Source of the DNA: a virus
DNA length: 56,623 bases
IMG/VR virus record: IMGVR_UViG_3300009320_000019
Location: 1-56,623 of that record
Reading direction: 5' to 3' (one strand)
Part shown: piece by piece, positions 40,562-48,683 of the stretch
Layout: every line of letters begins with the position of its first letter
Numbering within the stretch: position 1 is the stretch's first letter
The notes under the pieces: model-generated
The model's input: the letters and a program-made list of their open reading frames with translations, nothing else
Told to the model about the DNA's origin: nothing
Database searches by the model: none
Translations under genes and position numbers: made by a program

Positions 40562-40687
40562 ATGACAAAATTTACAGATTTAGTTAAAAAGTATTTTTAT
40601 GTAACTTATAAACTAGATGAAGACAAACCAACCATTAGAATAGTTTTATGGAAATTTGGAATTAGTATTAACCTATTTGTAGTTTAA
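40562..40687 (+). CDS. hypothetical 41-residue protein
   Basis: The ORF reads MTKFTDLVKKYFYVTYKLDE, then DKPTIRIVLWKFGISINLFV V. A strong TAGGAGGAATAAA ribosome site precedes it. It may be amphipathic. Function is unknown. Confidence 0.5.
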   Translation: MTKFTDLVKKYFYVTYKLDEDKPTIRIVLWKFGISINLFVV

Positions 40688-40703
40688 TTAGAGGCGACTC
40701 CAA

Positions 40704-40823
40704 ATGCCTTTAGCACAAAGACAAGTAATAGTAGAAGTATACAATGTAGATGATGGTATATTAAAATCTTGGATTAAAAGAGTTATTCGTAAAATTAAGT
40801 TATTGATTAAAAGAATATGGTAA
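40704..40823 (+). CDS. hypothetical 39-residue basic protein
   Basis: The ORF reads MPLAQRQVIVEVYNVDDGIL, then KSWIKRVIRKIKLLIKRIW. The second half is a strongly amphipathic basic helix that could bind membranes. GAGGCGACTCCAA precedes the ATG. Membrane disruption at lysis is speculative. Confidence 0.4.
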   Translation: MPLAQRQVIVEVYNVDDGILKSWIKRVIRKIKLLIKRIW

Positions 40824-41017
40824 ATGATAAATTTAAAAAAAATGCTAAAAAAATTGAAAGATGCCTATCTTATAACAGAATTAGTTTAGCTAAAATTTAT
40901 CTCAACGAACTTTTTAATACCATTTCATCTAAGGAAGATTTTCAAAGTTGTATAGGGGACTATCTTAATTTAAAAGAAAGGTGTACTGTAGCTATGAAAA
41001 AATTAAAGTGGAAATGA
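40817..41017 (+). CDS. hypothetical 66-residue protein
   Basis: It begins MVNDKFKKNAKKIERCLSYN and is helical and basic. It overlaps both neighbours by a few bases. No family is recognised. Confidence 0.5.
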   Translation: MVNDKFKKNAKKIERCLSYNRISLAKIYLNELFNTISSKEDFQSCIGDYLNLKERCTVAMKKLKWK

Positions 41018-41127
41018 GATGCAAAGCCATAACTAAAGCAGGTTATAGATGCACACGAAATGCTACTTTTAAAGAGTATTGTTTAAATCACTATTGGCAT
41101 TTCTATGGAAAGAAGAAAAAAGAATAA
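41014..41127 (+). CDS. DUF5763-like zinc-binding micro-protein, 37 residues
   Basis: The sequence MRCKAITKAGYRCTRNATFK, then EYCLNHYWHFYG, matches the C-K-A-x-T-K-x-G-x-x-C ... Y-C-x-x-H pattern of DUF5763, a small zinc-binding domain frequent in phages and mobile elements. It overlaps the previous stop by four bases. Function is unknown. Confidence 0.65.
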   Translation: MRCKAITKAGYRCTRNATFKEYCLNHYWHFYGKKKKE

Positions 41128-41129
41128 GT

Positions 41130-41144
41130 TTATAAATTTGAAAA
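41130..41144 (+). promoter_or_regulatory. variant late promoter before phosphoesterase
   Basis: TTATAAATTTGAAAA is identical to the element at 40291. The first in-frame ATG lies only about 17 bases from the box centre, so the true start of the next gene may be an internal ATG. Confidence 0.5.
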
Positions 41145-41150
41145 TATATA

Positions 41151-41927
41151 ATGAAAACATTAGAAAACATAATTCAAGATAGTATGAAAATACATTGTAT
41201 AAATGAAAAATCTGATAAGATACAATTGATACCATTTGGGGATATCCATTATGGTGCTAAAGAGTGTAATCTAAAACGAGCAAAAGAAACAATAGATTGG
41301 GTGGCAAAACATGATAATGCTCGTGTAATTCTAATGGGTGATTTACTTAATTCAGCAACTAAAAGTTCTGTAGGCGCAGCAGTTTTTGATGAAAATATTT
41401 CTGGACAATCACAGTATGATGATGTAGTAGAACTTCTCACACCAATTAAAGATAAAATCTATGGTAGTTATATTGGGAATCACGAACAAAGGATATTTAA
41501 CTTAACGGGCTATAATATTACTAAAATGATGGCTAAAGAATTAGATTATAAATATTATGGTTTTGGTTGTTTTCAAAAGATTAAAGTAGGCAATAATAAT
41601 TATGTGATTTACGGAACACATGGATCCTCTGGCGCAATATTACCTTATACAAAAATTAGAAAGCTTTTAGATATGAGTGCTTACATAGATGCGGATTTGT
41701 ATTTAATGGGGCATGTCCATAGTCTTCAAGTCCATACACAAGAAGTTAAAAGAGTCAATTTAAGAAATAAACAAGTAGAAAGAAAAAAGAAATATTATGT
41801 TCTTACTGGACATTATTTAGATTATGAAGATTCTTATGCAGAAATGAAGAATATGCGTCCAGAAAAACAAGGTTCTCCAACTATTACTCTCACTGGGGGT
41901 GAAAGACACATAAGGGTGATAGTATGA
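41151..41927 (+). CDS. calcineurin-like phosphoesterase
   Basis: The 258-residue protein has every metallophosphoesterase motif: GDIHYG (Asp31, His33), LMGDLLNSAT (Asp64), IGNHEQR (Asn110, His111), GTHGSSG (His157) and LMGHVHS (His188, His190). It should hydrolyse a phosphoester with two metal ions; nucleotides or nucleic acid ends are likely substrates. The motifs resemble phage and archaeal Mre11/SbcD- or PhoD-unrelated small phosphatases. The start may be Met12 (41184) if the upstream promoter yields a short leader. It lies among small late genes. Confidence 0.85.
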   Translation: MKTLENIIQDSMKIHCINEKSDKIQLIPFGDIHYGAKECNLKRAKETIDWVAKHDNARVILMGDLLNSATKSSVGAAVFDENISGQSQYDDVVELLTPIKDKIYGSYIGNHEQRIFNLTGYNITKMMAKELDYKYYGFGCFQKIKVGNNNYVIYGTHGSSGAILPYTKIRKLLDMSAYIDADLYLMGHVHSLQVHTQEVKRVNLRNKQVERKKKYYVLTGHYLDYEDSYAEMKNMRPEKQGSPTITLTGGERHIRVIV

Positions 41928-41952
41928 TTACTTTTAATAGATTATCCATTTT

Positions 41953-41968
41953 TGGTTAACATTAACCA
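41953..41968. promoter_or_regulatory. inverted repeat TGGTTAA-CA-TTAACCA
   Basis: A perfect 7-bp inverted repeat with a two-base spacer lies in a 109-base gap between the phosphoesterase and the next gene. It could be an operator or hairpin. No T-run follows. Confidence 0.4.
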
Positions 41969-42036
41969 TAATTGAATATTTAGATTACTAATAGGATATT
42001 ATTATCACACAAAAACAAAATACAGGAGGTATTACA

Positions 42037-42357
42037 ATGAGTGAATTAGAAAATAAAATAATCCATAAAACAGAAGCAGAAAGTATGCAAATAGATAAAT
42101 TAATTAAAATAATATATGAAACCTTAGATGAAGTTGAGGAAGATTTAGAACTTCAAATGTATCCACAGGCACATAGTATGATGGCTTATTATTGTGAATT
42201 AATGAATGGTGCAGAAGGAAGAATTTATTTATATCGAAATGGACATTTTAATAACATCAAACAGAAATATACCACTTTATCAGAAGAATTAAAGGGAGTT
42301 ACTTTAGATTTATTTGAAAGAAAAGATTATAATAATATCTATAATGAATATAAATGA
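42037..42357 (+). CDS. hypothetical 106-residue helical protein
   Basis: It begins MSELENKIIHKTEAESMQID and is helical and acidic, with a segment MMAYYCELMNGAEGRIYLYR that may act in oligomerisation. A strong CAGGAGGTATTACA ribosome site is present. No family is recognised. Confidence 0.6.
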   Translation: MSELENKIIHKTEAESMQIDKLIKIIYETLDEVEEDLELQMYPQAHSMMAYYCELMNGAEGRIYLYRNGHFNNIKQKYTTLSEELKGVTLDLFERKDYNNIYNEYK

Positions 42358-42479
42358 AAAGCGCACTTTGTCCTTATTGTTATGATGGTAAGATAGTCAA
42401 ATGTAGAGTAGGCTGTTTGTTTTGTAATGAATGTTTTAAAGAGATAATCATAAGAGATTTTATAAATACGAAAAAATAA
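42354..42479 (+). CDS. 41-residue zinc ribbon
   Basis: The sequence MKSALCPYCYDGKIVKCRVG, then CLFCNECFKEIIIRDF, has CPYC and CNEC knuckles plus extra Cys. It overlaps the upstream stop as ATGA, and its 3' end contains the late promoter. Function is unknown. Confidence 0.55.
   Translation: MKSALCPYCYDGKIVKCRVGCLFCNECFKEIIIRDFINTKK
42460..42474 (+). promoter_or_regulatory. late-type promoter before second appendage operon
   Basis: This is an exact TTATAAATACGAAAA. The leader contains a possible hairpin (CGGTGT with ATACCG, near 42493-42513) and GAGGAG before the start. Confidence 0.6.
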
Positions 42480-42538
42480 ATTTTAAATATAGCGGTGTCC
42501 CTCAACCATACCGTTTTTAAATAGAGGAGTTGATATTA

Positions 42539-43177
42539 ATGGTAAGAAAAACAGATCCAATTTCTAGTTATTCCATCACTGCACGAAAAGTAATGTTACT
42601 TGGTGAAGATGGCGCAACTATGGCTAGTTCAGCCAATCCAATTCCAACTAATGCCACTATTTCTGGAGATGTAAACGTAGATACAAATTCAGTAAGTACA
42701 AATGGATTAGTAGGAAAATCAAGTGGTGGTGATTTCACAACTGCTTATGCAAGTGGCACAACTGTGACAATAGGCACAATGCCTGTATATCATTCATCTT
42801 TAATAGCAGATGATATTGCAACAATAGTTCAAGTTAATAGTTCTGGAGTGGTTCAGAATACTTACACTCGTGACGATAAAGGAATGAGTATGTCAGGTTC
42901 TACTTTAACAGTAGCTGGCGCAAGTTTTAGTGCTGGAGATACTTTTATAATTTATACAAACATAAATAGAGAAAATACTGGAAGTCCTTTTATTATGAAA
43001 ATGGAAGACGCAGGAACTTACACTTATGTTGGATACGCAATGCCAGGCACAGCAACAAGCGCTGAAACTTGGCAATTATACAGAATAACAGATGCTTCTG
43101 GAGATAAACTTTACGCAGATGGAGATACTGCGTTTGATAATGAATGGGATGAAAGAGCAAGTTGTTCATATAGTTAA
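42539..43177 (+). CDS. virion appendage protein, 212 residues
   Basis: It begins MVRKTDPISSYSITARKVML and is rich in Ser/Thr/Ala/Gly, low in Lys, with predicted strands. The middle (STLTVAGASFSAGDTFIIYT) looks like a fibre beta-domain. It is transcribed from a late promoter and precedes a large repeat protein. I start at the ATG after GAGGAG rather than the TTG three codons earlier. Confidence 0.6.
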   Translation: MVRKTDPISSYSITARKVMLLGEDGATMASSANPIPTNATISGDVNVDTNSVSTNGLVGKSSGGDFTTAYASGTTVTIGTMPVYHSSLIADDIATIVQVNSSGVVQNTYTRDDKGMSMSGSTLTVAGASFSAGDTFIIYTNINRENTGSPFIMKMEDAGTYTYVGYAMPGTATSAETWQLYRITDASGDKLYADGDTAFDNEWDERASCSYS

Positions 43178-43182
43178 TTAAA

Positions 43183-45684
43183 ATGGTAAATACAATAACT
43201 TGGACTGGGCCTTTGCTTGCACCTACAATTACTTCTCTAACAAAAGTAGACCATGGTGGAAGTATTCCTTCTGGAACTTACTATGTTCAGATGATTGCTA
43301 TGGATAAAGATGGTTGGAATTTGACCAACGAAACAACAATACGAACTTCTCCTAAAAGTTCTTCTTGGTTTAGTTCAACAGTAGATTGTGATGGGGCCGA
43401 TGATTCTATACAAGTAAGTTTTAGTCAAGTTCATGGTGCTTTTTATTATATATTTTTCTATAGAAAAGAAGTTTCTGATGGAACTGCAACTATGACAAAA
43501 GCAAATAAATTAGTAGATAGTAATGCTTCTTTTGAAACAGATGGTGTAGCAGTTAATGATTATATTTCTAATGATACTGATGCTACAAATACCACAGTAG
43601 TTTCAGTAGATTCTGAAACTCAACTTACAATAGCAAGTGATATTTTTACAAATGGAGAAGATTATACAATTATTGAAACTTGGAAAGATGCACAAAGAGC
43701 AGCTTCAAGTACTCCAACTGCTGCTGATGAGAGATGTGATGGAACAGCTACTTCACAAATCACAGATAAATTAGTAGATAGTAATGCTGATTTTATAACT
43801 GATGGCGTAATAGCAGATGATATAGTTTATAATTCAACTGATGGCACTTGGGCAAATGTAGTTTCAGTAGATGATTTACGTACACTTACTTTAGATGCAG
43901 ATATTTTTGACACAGGAAATGAGGCTTATGTGATTTATAAAAAATCTAGTACTTATGATATTACAGTTTCGCCAACTAATAGGGCATCTGTTTATACTTC
44001 GCCAGTAACCATTTGGTGTAATCCCGGAGAAGATGTACCCTCTAATCTTTGTTCACAATGTGGCACAGGATATGTTTCAATAACTGGAAGTGGAGAAGTG
44101 GATAGTGGAACTGCAACAAGTACACAAACTGATAAGTTAATAGATTCAGGACAAAATTTTGAAACAACTGTAGAAGTAGGAGATATTGTAGAGGATACAA
44201 GTGGTGATACTCCAGTTCCTTTTGCAACAGTAGAAAGAGTAAATAGTGACACTATGCTTACTTTGGATACTGATATTATTACAAGTGGAGATACTTATTC
44301 AATTATAAGACCAATAACACTTGAAGAAATAGAAACAGAAGTAGGTGATGATACATTGTGTTTCTTAAAAGGGCAACAATTTGCTTTAATGGGAGCTATA
44401 GATGCTACAGGAGTGACCGGTCCAAGTAGACTTTCTTTTGATAATGGAAGTATTTGGGTATTTGGAAATTATTTAGGAGATGATGATATGCACATAACTA
44501 TTGGACAAGCAGATGGATGTTATGGTGCGAGTATTTTTACCGGAGCTTATGGTGCTCTTTGGAAAACTTATGAAAATGATAATTATTATTATTGTTCTTT
44601 TTTCTCGTCTACTAGAAGTTTTGGAGTAGCTAATAATGGTTCGGAACAAATGATAGAAATGCGTGGTTCTAATTTTGTAGGATGTTTAATTTCTGTTCCA
44701 AATTGTGATTTATATGAAGGAACAACTAAAGACCCAGAAATAGAATATTGTACATTTATGGGAGGATATAAAATAATCCAACCAAAGAGTGATATAACTT
44801 TAGAAGTTGTTAAACTTTTAGATGAAGGAGGAATACAAGTTTATAATCAAGATGTTATTTTAAAGAAATTTGAATTCTTAGGAGAATATGAAAATTATGA
44901 TTTAAGAATTGTTACTCTATCTAATTCAGATACTAAAACTGTTACTTTTGTTAATGGATACAATGAAAGAACAGATAGAGAAAACAATATTCCTTTAGTT
45001 AAATGGTTTAACGCAGTAAATCCTGTAAGATCTGGAACTGCTGATTCTGGAACAACCGGAACTACCTTAATAGATTTTGAAGCTTTTGGAAGTGTAAATG
45101 TTGGAGATACTGTTTATAATGTTACAGATACTCCCGCAGGAACAAACCCTACAAAAGTAGCAACAAAAGTAGATAATTCTGAAATTACTTTAGAAGAAGA
45201 TATTGATTTAGATAACGGAGATAGTTATGAAATTTATACAGACCATGAAAGAACAGTTTATAACAAATATACAATGGATGTTCATATAATAGATGTGGAT
45301 GAAAATGATTTAGAATCAGCAACAGTTACACTTACAGATACAAATGATAATGAAATATTCTCAGTAAGCACAGACGCAAACGGAGTGATAACTCAACAAA
45401 CAGTTCTTTCAAGTACTCAAGTTAATAGTTACGTAGCAAGAGATAATAAGTATAATGTATCCACAACTACAACAGAAAAAAATCCTTTTACTTTAGTTAT
45501 TTCAAAAACAGGCTATGAAACTTATAGTACTAAACTTGATTTGTATAATGTATTTAACCAAACGATTACAATAAAGCAACAAACAAAAGGTGGAACTGTA
45601 TTAGATCTTAGTACAGGAAAAACACTTAGAAAAATAAATCCTACCAACTATGGAAATACACGTTGGTTCGTGGAGAGTAAATAA
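43183..45684 (+). CDS. large appendage protein with repeated strand modules
   Basis: This 833-residue protein contains at least four copies of a module of about 65 residues with the pattern SGTAT-x-T-DKLVDS-x-F-GD-V-A-V-V-S-LTLD-DIF-SGD-Y. A related module occurs in the tail tip protein (near residue 410), there with Cys. A central region (SFDNGSIWVFGNYLGDDDMH) may be a beta-helix. Near residue 720 an Ig-like or carboxypeptidase-regulatory-like domain follows (MDVHIIDVDENDLESATVTL). A peripheral virion attachment protein is likely. Confidence 0.65.
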   Translation: MVNTITWTGPLLAPTITSLTKVDHGGSIPSGTYYVQMIAMDKDGWNLTNETTIRTSPKSSSWFSSTVDCDGADDSIQVSFSQVHGAFYYIFFYRKEVSDGTATMTKANKLVDSNASFETDGVAVNDYISNDTDATNTTVVSVDSETQLTIASDIFTNGEDYTIIETWKDAQRAASSTPTAADERCDGTATSQITDKLVDSNADFITDGVIADDIVYNSTDGTWANVVSVDDLRTLTLDADIFDTGNEAYVIYKKSSTYDITVSPTNRASVYTSPVTIWCNPGEDVPSNLCSQCGTGYVSITGSGEVDSGTATSTQTDKLIDSGQNFETTVEVGDIVEDTSGDTPVPFATVERVNSDTMLTLDTDIITSGDTYSIIRPITLEEIETEVGDDTLCFLKGQQFALMGAIDATGVTGPSRLSFDNGSIWVFGNYLGDDDMHITIGQADGCYGASIFTGAYGALWKTYENDNYYYCSFFSSTRSFGVANNGSEQMIEMRGSNFVGCLISVPNCDLYEGTTKDPEIEYCTFMGGYKIIQPKSDITLEVVKLLDEGGIQVYNQDVILKKFEFLGEYENYDLRIVTLSNSDTKTVTFVNGYNERTDRENNIPLVKWFNAVNPVRSGTADSGTTGTTLIDFEAFGSVNVGDTVYNVTDTPAGTNPTKVATKVDNSEITLEEDIDLDNGDSYEIYTDHERTVYNKYTMDVHIIDVDENDLESATVTLTDTNDNEIFSVSTDANGVITQQTVLSSTQVNSYVARDNKYNVSTTTTEKNPFTLVISKTGYETYSTKLDLYNVFNQTITIKQQTKGGTVLDLSTGKTLRKINPTNYGNTRWFVESK

Positions 45685-45686
45685 AT

Positions 45687-45845
45687 ATGGCACCAGCAAC
45701 AAGAAGCAATTATGGAAGCTATACTACATTAACCGGAACTTTGTCAGCAGTAGCAACTGCTTTAAATAATGTTGGAACATCAAAACTTATTAATGTATTT
45801 TATGATGCGGATAATTCGATCTATGTAGCAGTTTACCATAAATAA
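45687..45845 (+). CDS. hypothetical 52-residue protein
   Basis: The ORF reads MAPATRSNYGSYTTLTGTLS, then AVATALNNVGTSKLINVFYD. It starts two bases after the stop of the large appendage gene. It looks like a small capping or trimerisation unit, but this is speculative. Confidence 0.5.
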   Translation: MAPATRSNYGSYTTLTGTLSAVATALNNVGTSKLINVFYDADNSIYVAVYHK

Positions 45846-45875
45846 AAAATGAAAAATAACTTAGAGGTAAAATAA

Positions 45876-46163
45876 ATGCCTAATGGACATGATTTTGAAA
45901 ATTGGAAAGCAAGAAAAGATGAATTTCAGGGATTTGTAAAAGCAAAATTACAAGACCAAGATAAAGTCCTTACTGAAATAAAAGAACTAGTAAGTGGACA
46001 TAATGTAAAAACTGACGAGAGATTTATTGAAACAGATAAAAGAGTAGATAAAGTAGAGCAAGATTTAGCACATATAAAAGGCAAAGTAGCAATAATAGTG
46101 GCAGGAATATCTGCTTTTATGTCCTTTGCTTGTACGTGGGTGGTTAAACTTTTTAAAAATTGA
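45876..46163 (+). CDS. XhlA-like coiled-coil membrane protein
   Basis: The 95-residue protein has a coiled-coil N-terminal part with KTDERFIETDKRVDKVEQDL, a pattern shared with phage XhlA/hemolysin-type proteins. One transmembrane helix follows (KVAIIVAGISAFMSFACTWV), then a basic end. Such proteins accompany holins. Placed after the virion genes, it may take part in lysis or egress. No peptidoglycan hydrolase is seen. Confidence 0.6.
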   Translation: MPNGHDFENWKARKDEFQGFVKAKLQDQDKVLTEIKELVSGHNVKTDERFIETDKRVDKVEQDLAHIKGKVAIIVAGISAFMSFACTWVVKLFKN

Positions 46164-46195
46164 TTTCTCGTCGATAAAAGACATTTCACCAAAAC

Positions 46196-46206
46196 ATTTA
46201 TAAATC
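46196..46206 (+). promoter_or_regulatory. promoter of S-layer-like gene
   Basis: AAAACATTTATAAATC combines BRE-like and TATA elements. The centre lies 27 bases before the ATG of a 22-codon ORF, implying that transcript start and start codon coincide. Confidence 0.6.
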
Positions 46207-46227
46207 TCAATATATTTAGGGTAAATT

Positions 46228-46296
46228 ATGGAAAAATCCGATGATGATACGGATAATTGTACGAAATTTCTAAATAAATTTTCATGGAGGTACTGA
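46228..46296 (+). CDS. leaderless 22-residue upstream ORF
   Basis: It reads MEKSDDDTDNCTKFLNKFSW then RY. It begins at the predicted transcript start and ends TAC TGA one base before the S-layer-like ATG; its final codons contain the GGAGG ribosome site of that gene. Translation of the short ORF could control access to the site. It may also be only a leader. Confidence 0.45.
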   Translation: MEKSDDDTDNCTKFLNKFSWRY

Positions 46297-46297
46297 T

Positions 46298-47758
46298 ATG
46301 AAAAAAAATACGAACTATTGGGCAATAGTCTTAGCAATCGTTTCTGTCGTTTTATTGACAGTTTGTGGAATCTTATATTCTACAATAGACGATATGGCAG
46401 ACCTTGACCAAATAAAAAGTGATGAAATTTCAGTCCTTGTTTCTCAGTTAGAAGATCTTGAATCTGAGATATTAGCGACAGAAATGGAATTAGAAACTGC
46501 TTTAGAAGATGATGTAGTAGATGACGAGTTAATAGCTTCTTTAGAAGAAGAATTAGCAGGACTTGAAGCAGAAGCAGAAGAAGTAGAAGACGAAATAATA
46601 GGGTATATCGAAGACGAACTTGCCTTAGGAAGTGATTTTTCAACATCTGTTTCAGACAAAAGACTAGATACTTTATTTGATGGAGAAGTTGACTTTGATG
46701 GAGATGATTATGACGCAGAAGAAACTTTTGTTTTATCTGGATTAGTAGATATAAACGGAAATGACTACGCAGAAAATGTTTATGTAGTCTTAGAAGAAGG
46801 AGATATTGTATACACATATACTTTTGAAGATAGCTTAAATACTAGCTTGATTACTTCAGAAGAAACCTTAGAATTTAATCTATTAGGTCAAGCTGTTACA
46901 ATCTCTGAATGGGATGATGATGAAATTACATTCACCACTGGTGATGAATACATAATCAACCAAGGCGAAAATATAACTATTGACGAGCAAATAATCTTAT
47001 TAAAGATTGTAGGCGAAGATTATGTTTATATTGAAGTTGACGGAGAATTTGAAAAGATAGATGAAGAAACCACAGAAGAAGTAGGTGAATTAGAAATCTA
47101 TGTTGACTTTGTAGCTGAAGGAGAATTAGCTTCTTTAACAATCGCAAGTGATGTAGAAGAAACAATAAACGATGGCGATGATTATGAAGATGATTCAATT
47201 TGGGTATGGAGCATATCAAATACTGCAATTTCATTAGTTTTGAATGAAGACTTTGATACTATTGACGATGATGAAGATTACAAATCTTTAAATATTGGCG
47301 ATGGAATTTGCTTACCAAATGATTATGTATGTGTAAACTTTGATGGTTTATCAGAAGAAGATACAGAAGATTATCAATTTGAAATCGATGGAGATTTTGT
47401 TGAAATTAAAGGACTATTTATGTATGGCTTAAACGATTATGAAGAAGTTTATGCAAATGCAAGTGGTTTCTATGATGAAGACGAAGTATTAATCGTAGAT
47501 AATACTGGTGTACTTGTTTTAGAAGATACTGATTTAGAATTAAGTATTTCTGGAACAGATTTGATCCTTGATGATATAACTATAGCTTTGGCCTTAGACG
47601 CAATTTCAGTTGATGGCGACTCAATAGCATCTGAAGAAGACAATTATAGAACCGTTTACGGTATTGTAGTTGAAAACCCAGAAGATAATATTGATGACAA
47701 CGAAGTAAGTTTAATCATACCAGAAGAAGCATTAGAAGCTAGTGTAACTATTTATTAA
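46298..47758 (+). CDS. S-layer-like acidic surface protein, membrane-anchored
   Basis: The 486-residue protein has a transmembrane anchor at residues 7-28 (NYWAIVLAIVSVVLLTVC), a coiled coil at about 40-105, and a very acidic strand-rich domain of about 370 residues. The order EGDIVYTYTFEDSLNTSL, FNLLGQAVTISEWDDDEITF, LLKIVGEDYVYIEVDGEFEK and NYRTVYGIVVENPEDNIDDN resembles S-layer proteins of DPANN archaea as I recall them; I have no search to confirm it. An extracellular, membrane-attached protein is strongly supported. Roles could include remodelling the host envelope, blocking superinfection, or a virion coat. A GGAGGTACTGAT ribosome site precedes it. Confidence 0.65.
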   Translation: MKKNTNYWAIVLAIVSVVLLTVCGILYSTIDDMADLDQIKSDEISVLVSQLEDLESEILATEMELETALEDDVVDDELIASLEEELAGLEAEAEEVEDEIIGYIEDELALGSDFSTSVSDKRLDTLFDGEVDFDGDDYDAEETFVLSGLVDINGNDYAENVYVVLEEGDIVYTYTFEDSLNTSLITSEETLEFNLLGQAVTISEWDDDEITFTTGDEYIINQGENITIDEQIILLKIVGEDYVYIEVDGEFEKIDEETTEEVGELEIYVDFVAEGELASLTIASDVEETINDGDDYEDDSIWVWSISNTAISLVLNEDFDTIDDDEDYKSLNIGDGICLPNDYVCVNFDGLSEEDTEDYQFEIDGDFVEIKGLFMYGLNDYEEVYANASGFYDEDEVLIVDNTGVLVLEDTDLELSISGTDLILDDITIALALDAISVDGDSIASEEDNYRTVYGIVVENPEDNIDDNEVSLIIPEEALEASVTIY

Positions 47759-47790
47759 GGGGAGAAATCCTCTTTTTTTTATTTTTTTTA
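47759..47790 (+). terminator. hairpin plus T-runs ending the rightward block
   Basis: GGGGA and TCCTC pair across a GAAA loop (one G-T pair), followed by two runs of eight T residues. It resembles an intrinsic terminator and lies at the end of the long rightward transcript. Confidence 0.7.
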
Positions 47791-47793
47791 AAT

Positions 47794-47880
47794 ATGAGAA
47801 AAATAGATGTTTTATCAATAATTTATTGGACTTTAGGAATTCTTATTGTTTTGGCAACATTGTTTAGTGCATTTAGGTAA
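47794..47880 (+). CDS. 28-residue single-pass membrane peptide
   Basis: The ORF reads MRKIDVLSIIYWTLGILIVL, then ATLFSAFR. One hydrophobic helix with a basic start and end is clear. It lies after the terminator and overlaps the end of the convergent gene by 48 bases, so expression is doubtful. Confidence 0.35.
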   Translation: MRKIDVLSIIYWTLGILIVLATLFSAFR

Positions 47881-48216
47881 GTCATCTAATTCTATTCTTA
47901 AATTTCTATAGTGTATATGAAATGTACCATTCTGCTGTTCTTCTATTTGTAATCTATCATTAAATTCTGTAAACTCAGATAAATGTGCTTTAATAAGAGT
48001 TAGAAAGTTTTCTTTTTTATAATCAAACTGATCTATTATCCCAATATCTAATTGTTTTAAAAGATGAAGTAACATTAAGAATTCAAACTTAGGAAACTCT
48101 AATCTTAAATTTCTATAATGAATGTGTACATTTTCACATAACTCTACAGTAAATCTATTATTAAAAGGGGGAGTATTTACTTTATCCTGATGTAATATTT
48201 TTTTAATATCCCCCAT
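47833..48216 (-). CDS. protein with duplicated HIHYRNLR motif
   Basis: The 127-residue protein has HIHYRNLRLEF near residue 31 and HIHYRNLRIELD near residue 99, separated by a helical spacer (FEFLMLLHLLKQLDIGIIDQ). The motif recurs in phage proteins of unknown function, sometimes next to methyltransferases. Internal duplication suggests a symmetric two-lobed fold. It is the last gene of the leftward replication block. Confidence 0.6.
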   Translation of the reverse strand: MGDIKKILHQDKVNTPPFNNRFTVELCENVHIHYRNLRLEFPKFEFLMLLHLLKQLDIGIIDQFDYKKENFLTLIKAHLSEFTEFNDRLQIEEQQNGTFHIHYRNLRIELDDLPKCTKQCCQNNKNS

Positions 48217-48217
48217 T

Positions 48218-48670
48218 TTAATCTAAATATAGAGTAATTTCGTTTTTTCCTTTTTCTAATTTATTTACACCTACTTTTTTTAATTCTTCTTTCAAAGCAG
48301 TCATTTTTTTATCTTCAATTAATCTTAGTAAATAAACTAAAAGATCTTCTTTTTCACTTAAAGATTCACTATGAATTCTTAAGCTATGCAATTTGCTTCT
48401 AAGTAAGACAGTTGCCCAAGACATTCCTGAATTTTTAAGTTTTTCTATGGCATTTCTCTTTATTTCATTTATATTTGCATTTATTTTTGATTGTTCCTCT
48501 TTTACGTACTCAATTAGCTCAGAAAGCTCTATAATACCCATAGATTCGTATTTCTTTGCATCATCGGGTAAGTAACCTGTTTGTTCTAATATGCACTCTA
48601 CATCGCTCTTACAAGCGCATAGCTTCATATTGCATAATTCGGCTAATTCTTTTAATAATTCTTTTAACAT
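48218..48670 (-). CDS. hypothetical 150-residue helical protein
   Basis: The start MLKELLKELAELCNMKLCAC follows a GGAGGAAATAAAAA ribosome site. The protein is mostly helical, with a Cys cluster near the N-terminus (CNMKLCACKSDVEC) and a long amphipathic middle (IEYVKEEQSKINANINEIKR). Function is unknown. Confidence 0.6.
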   Translation of the reverse strand: MLKELLKELAELCNMKLCACKSDVECILEQTGYLPDDAKKYESMGIIELSELIEYVKEEQSKINANINEIKRNAIEKLKNSGMSWATVLLRSKLHSLRIHSESLSEKEDLLVYLLRLIEDKKMTALKEELKKVGVNKLEKGKNEITLYLD

Positions 48671-48683
48671 TTTTTATTTCCTC

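Noticed and set aside
46380-47234. Long leftward ORFs opposite the S-layer-like gene
   Set aside because: They are Leu/His-rich shadows caused by the GAA/GAT-rich codons of the acidic protein.
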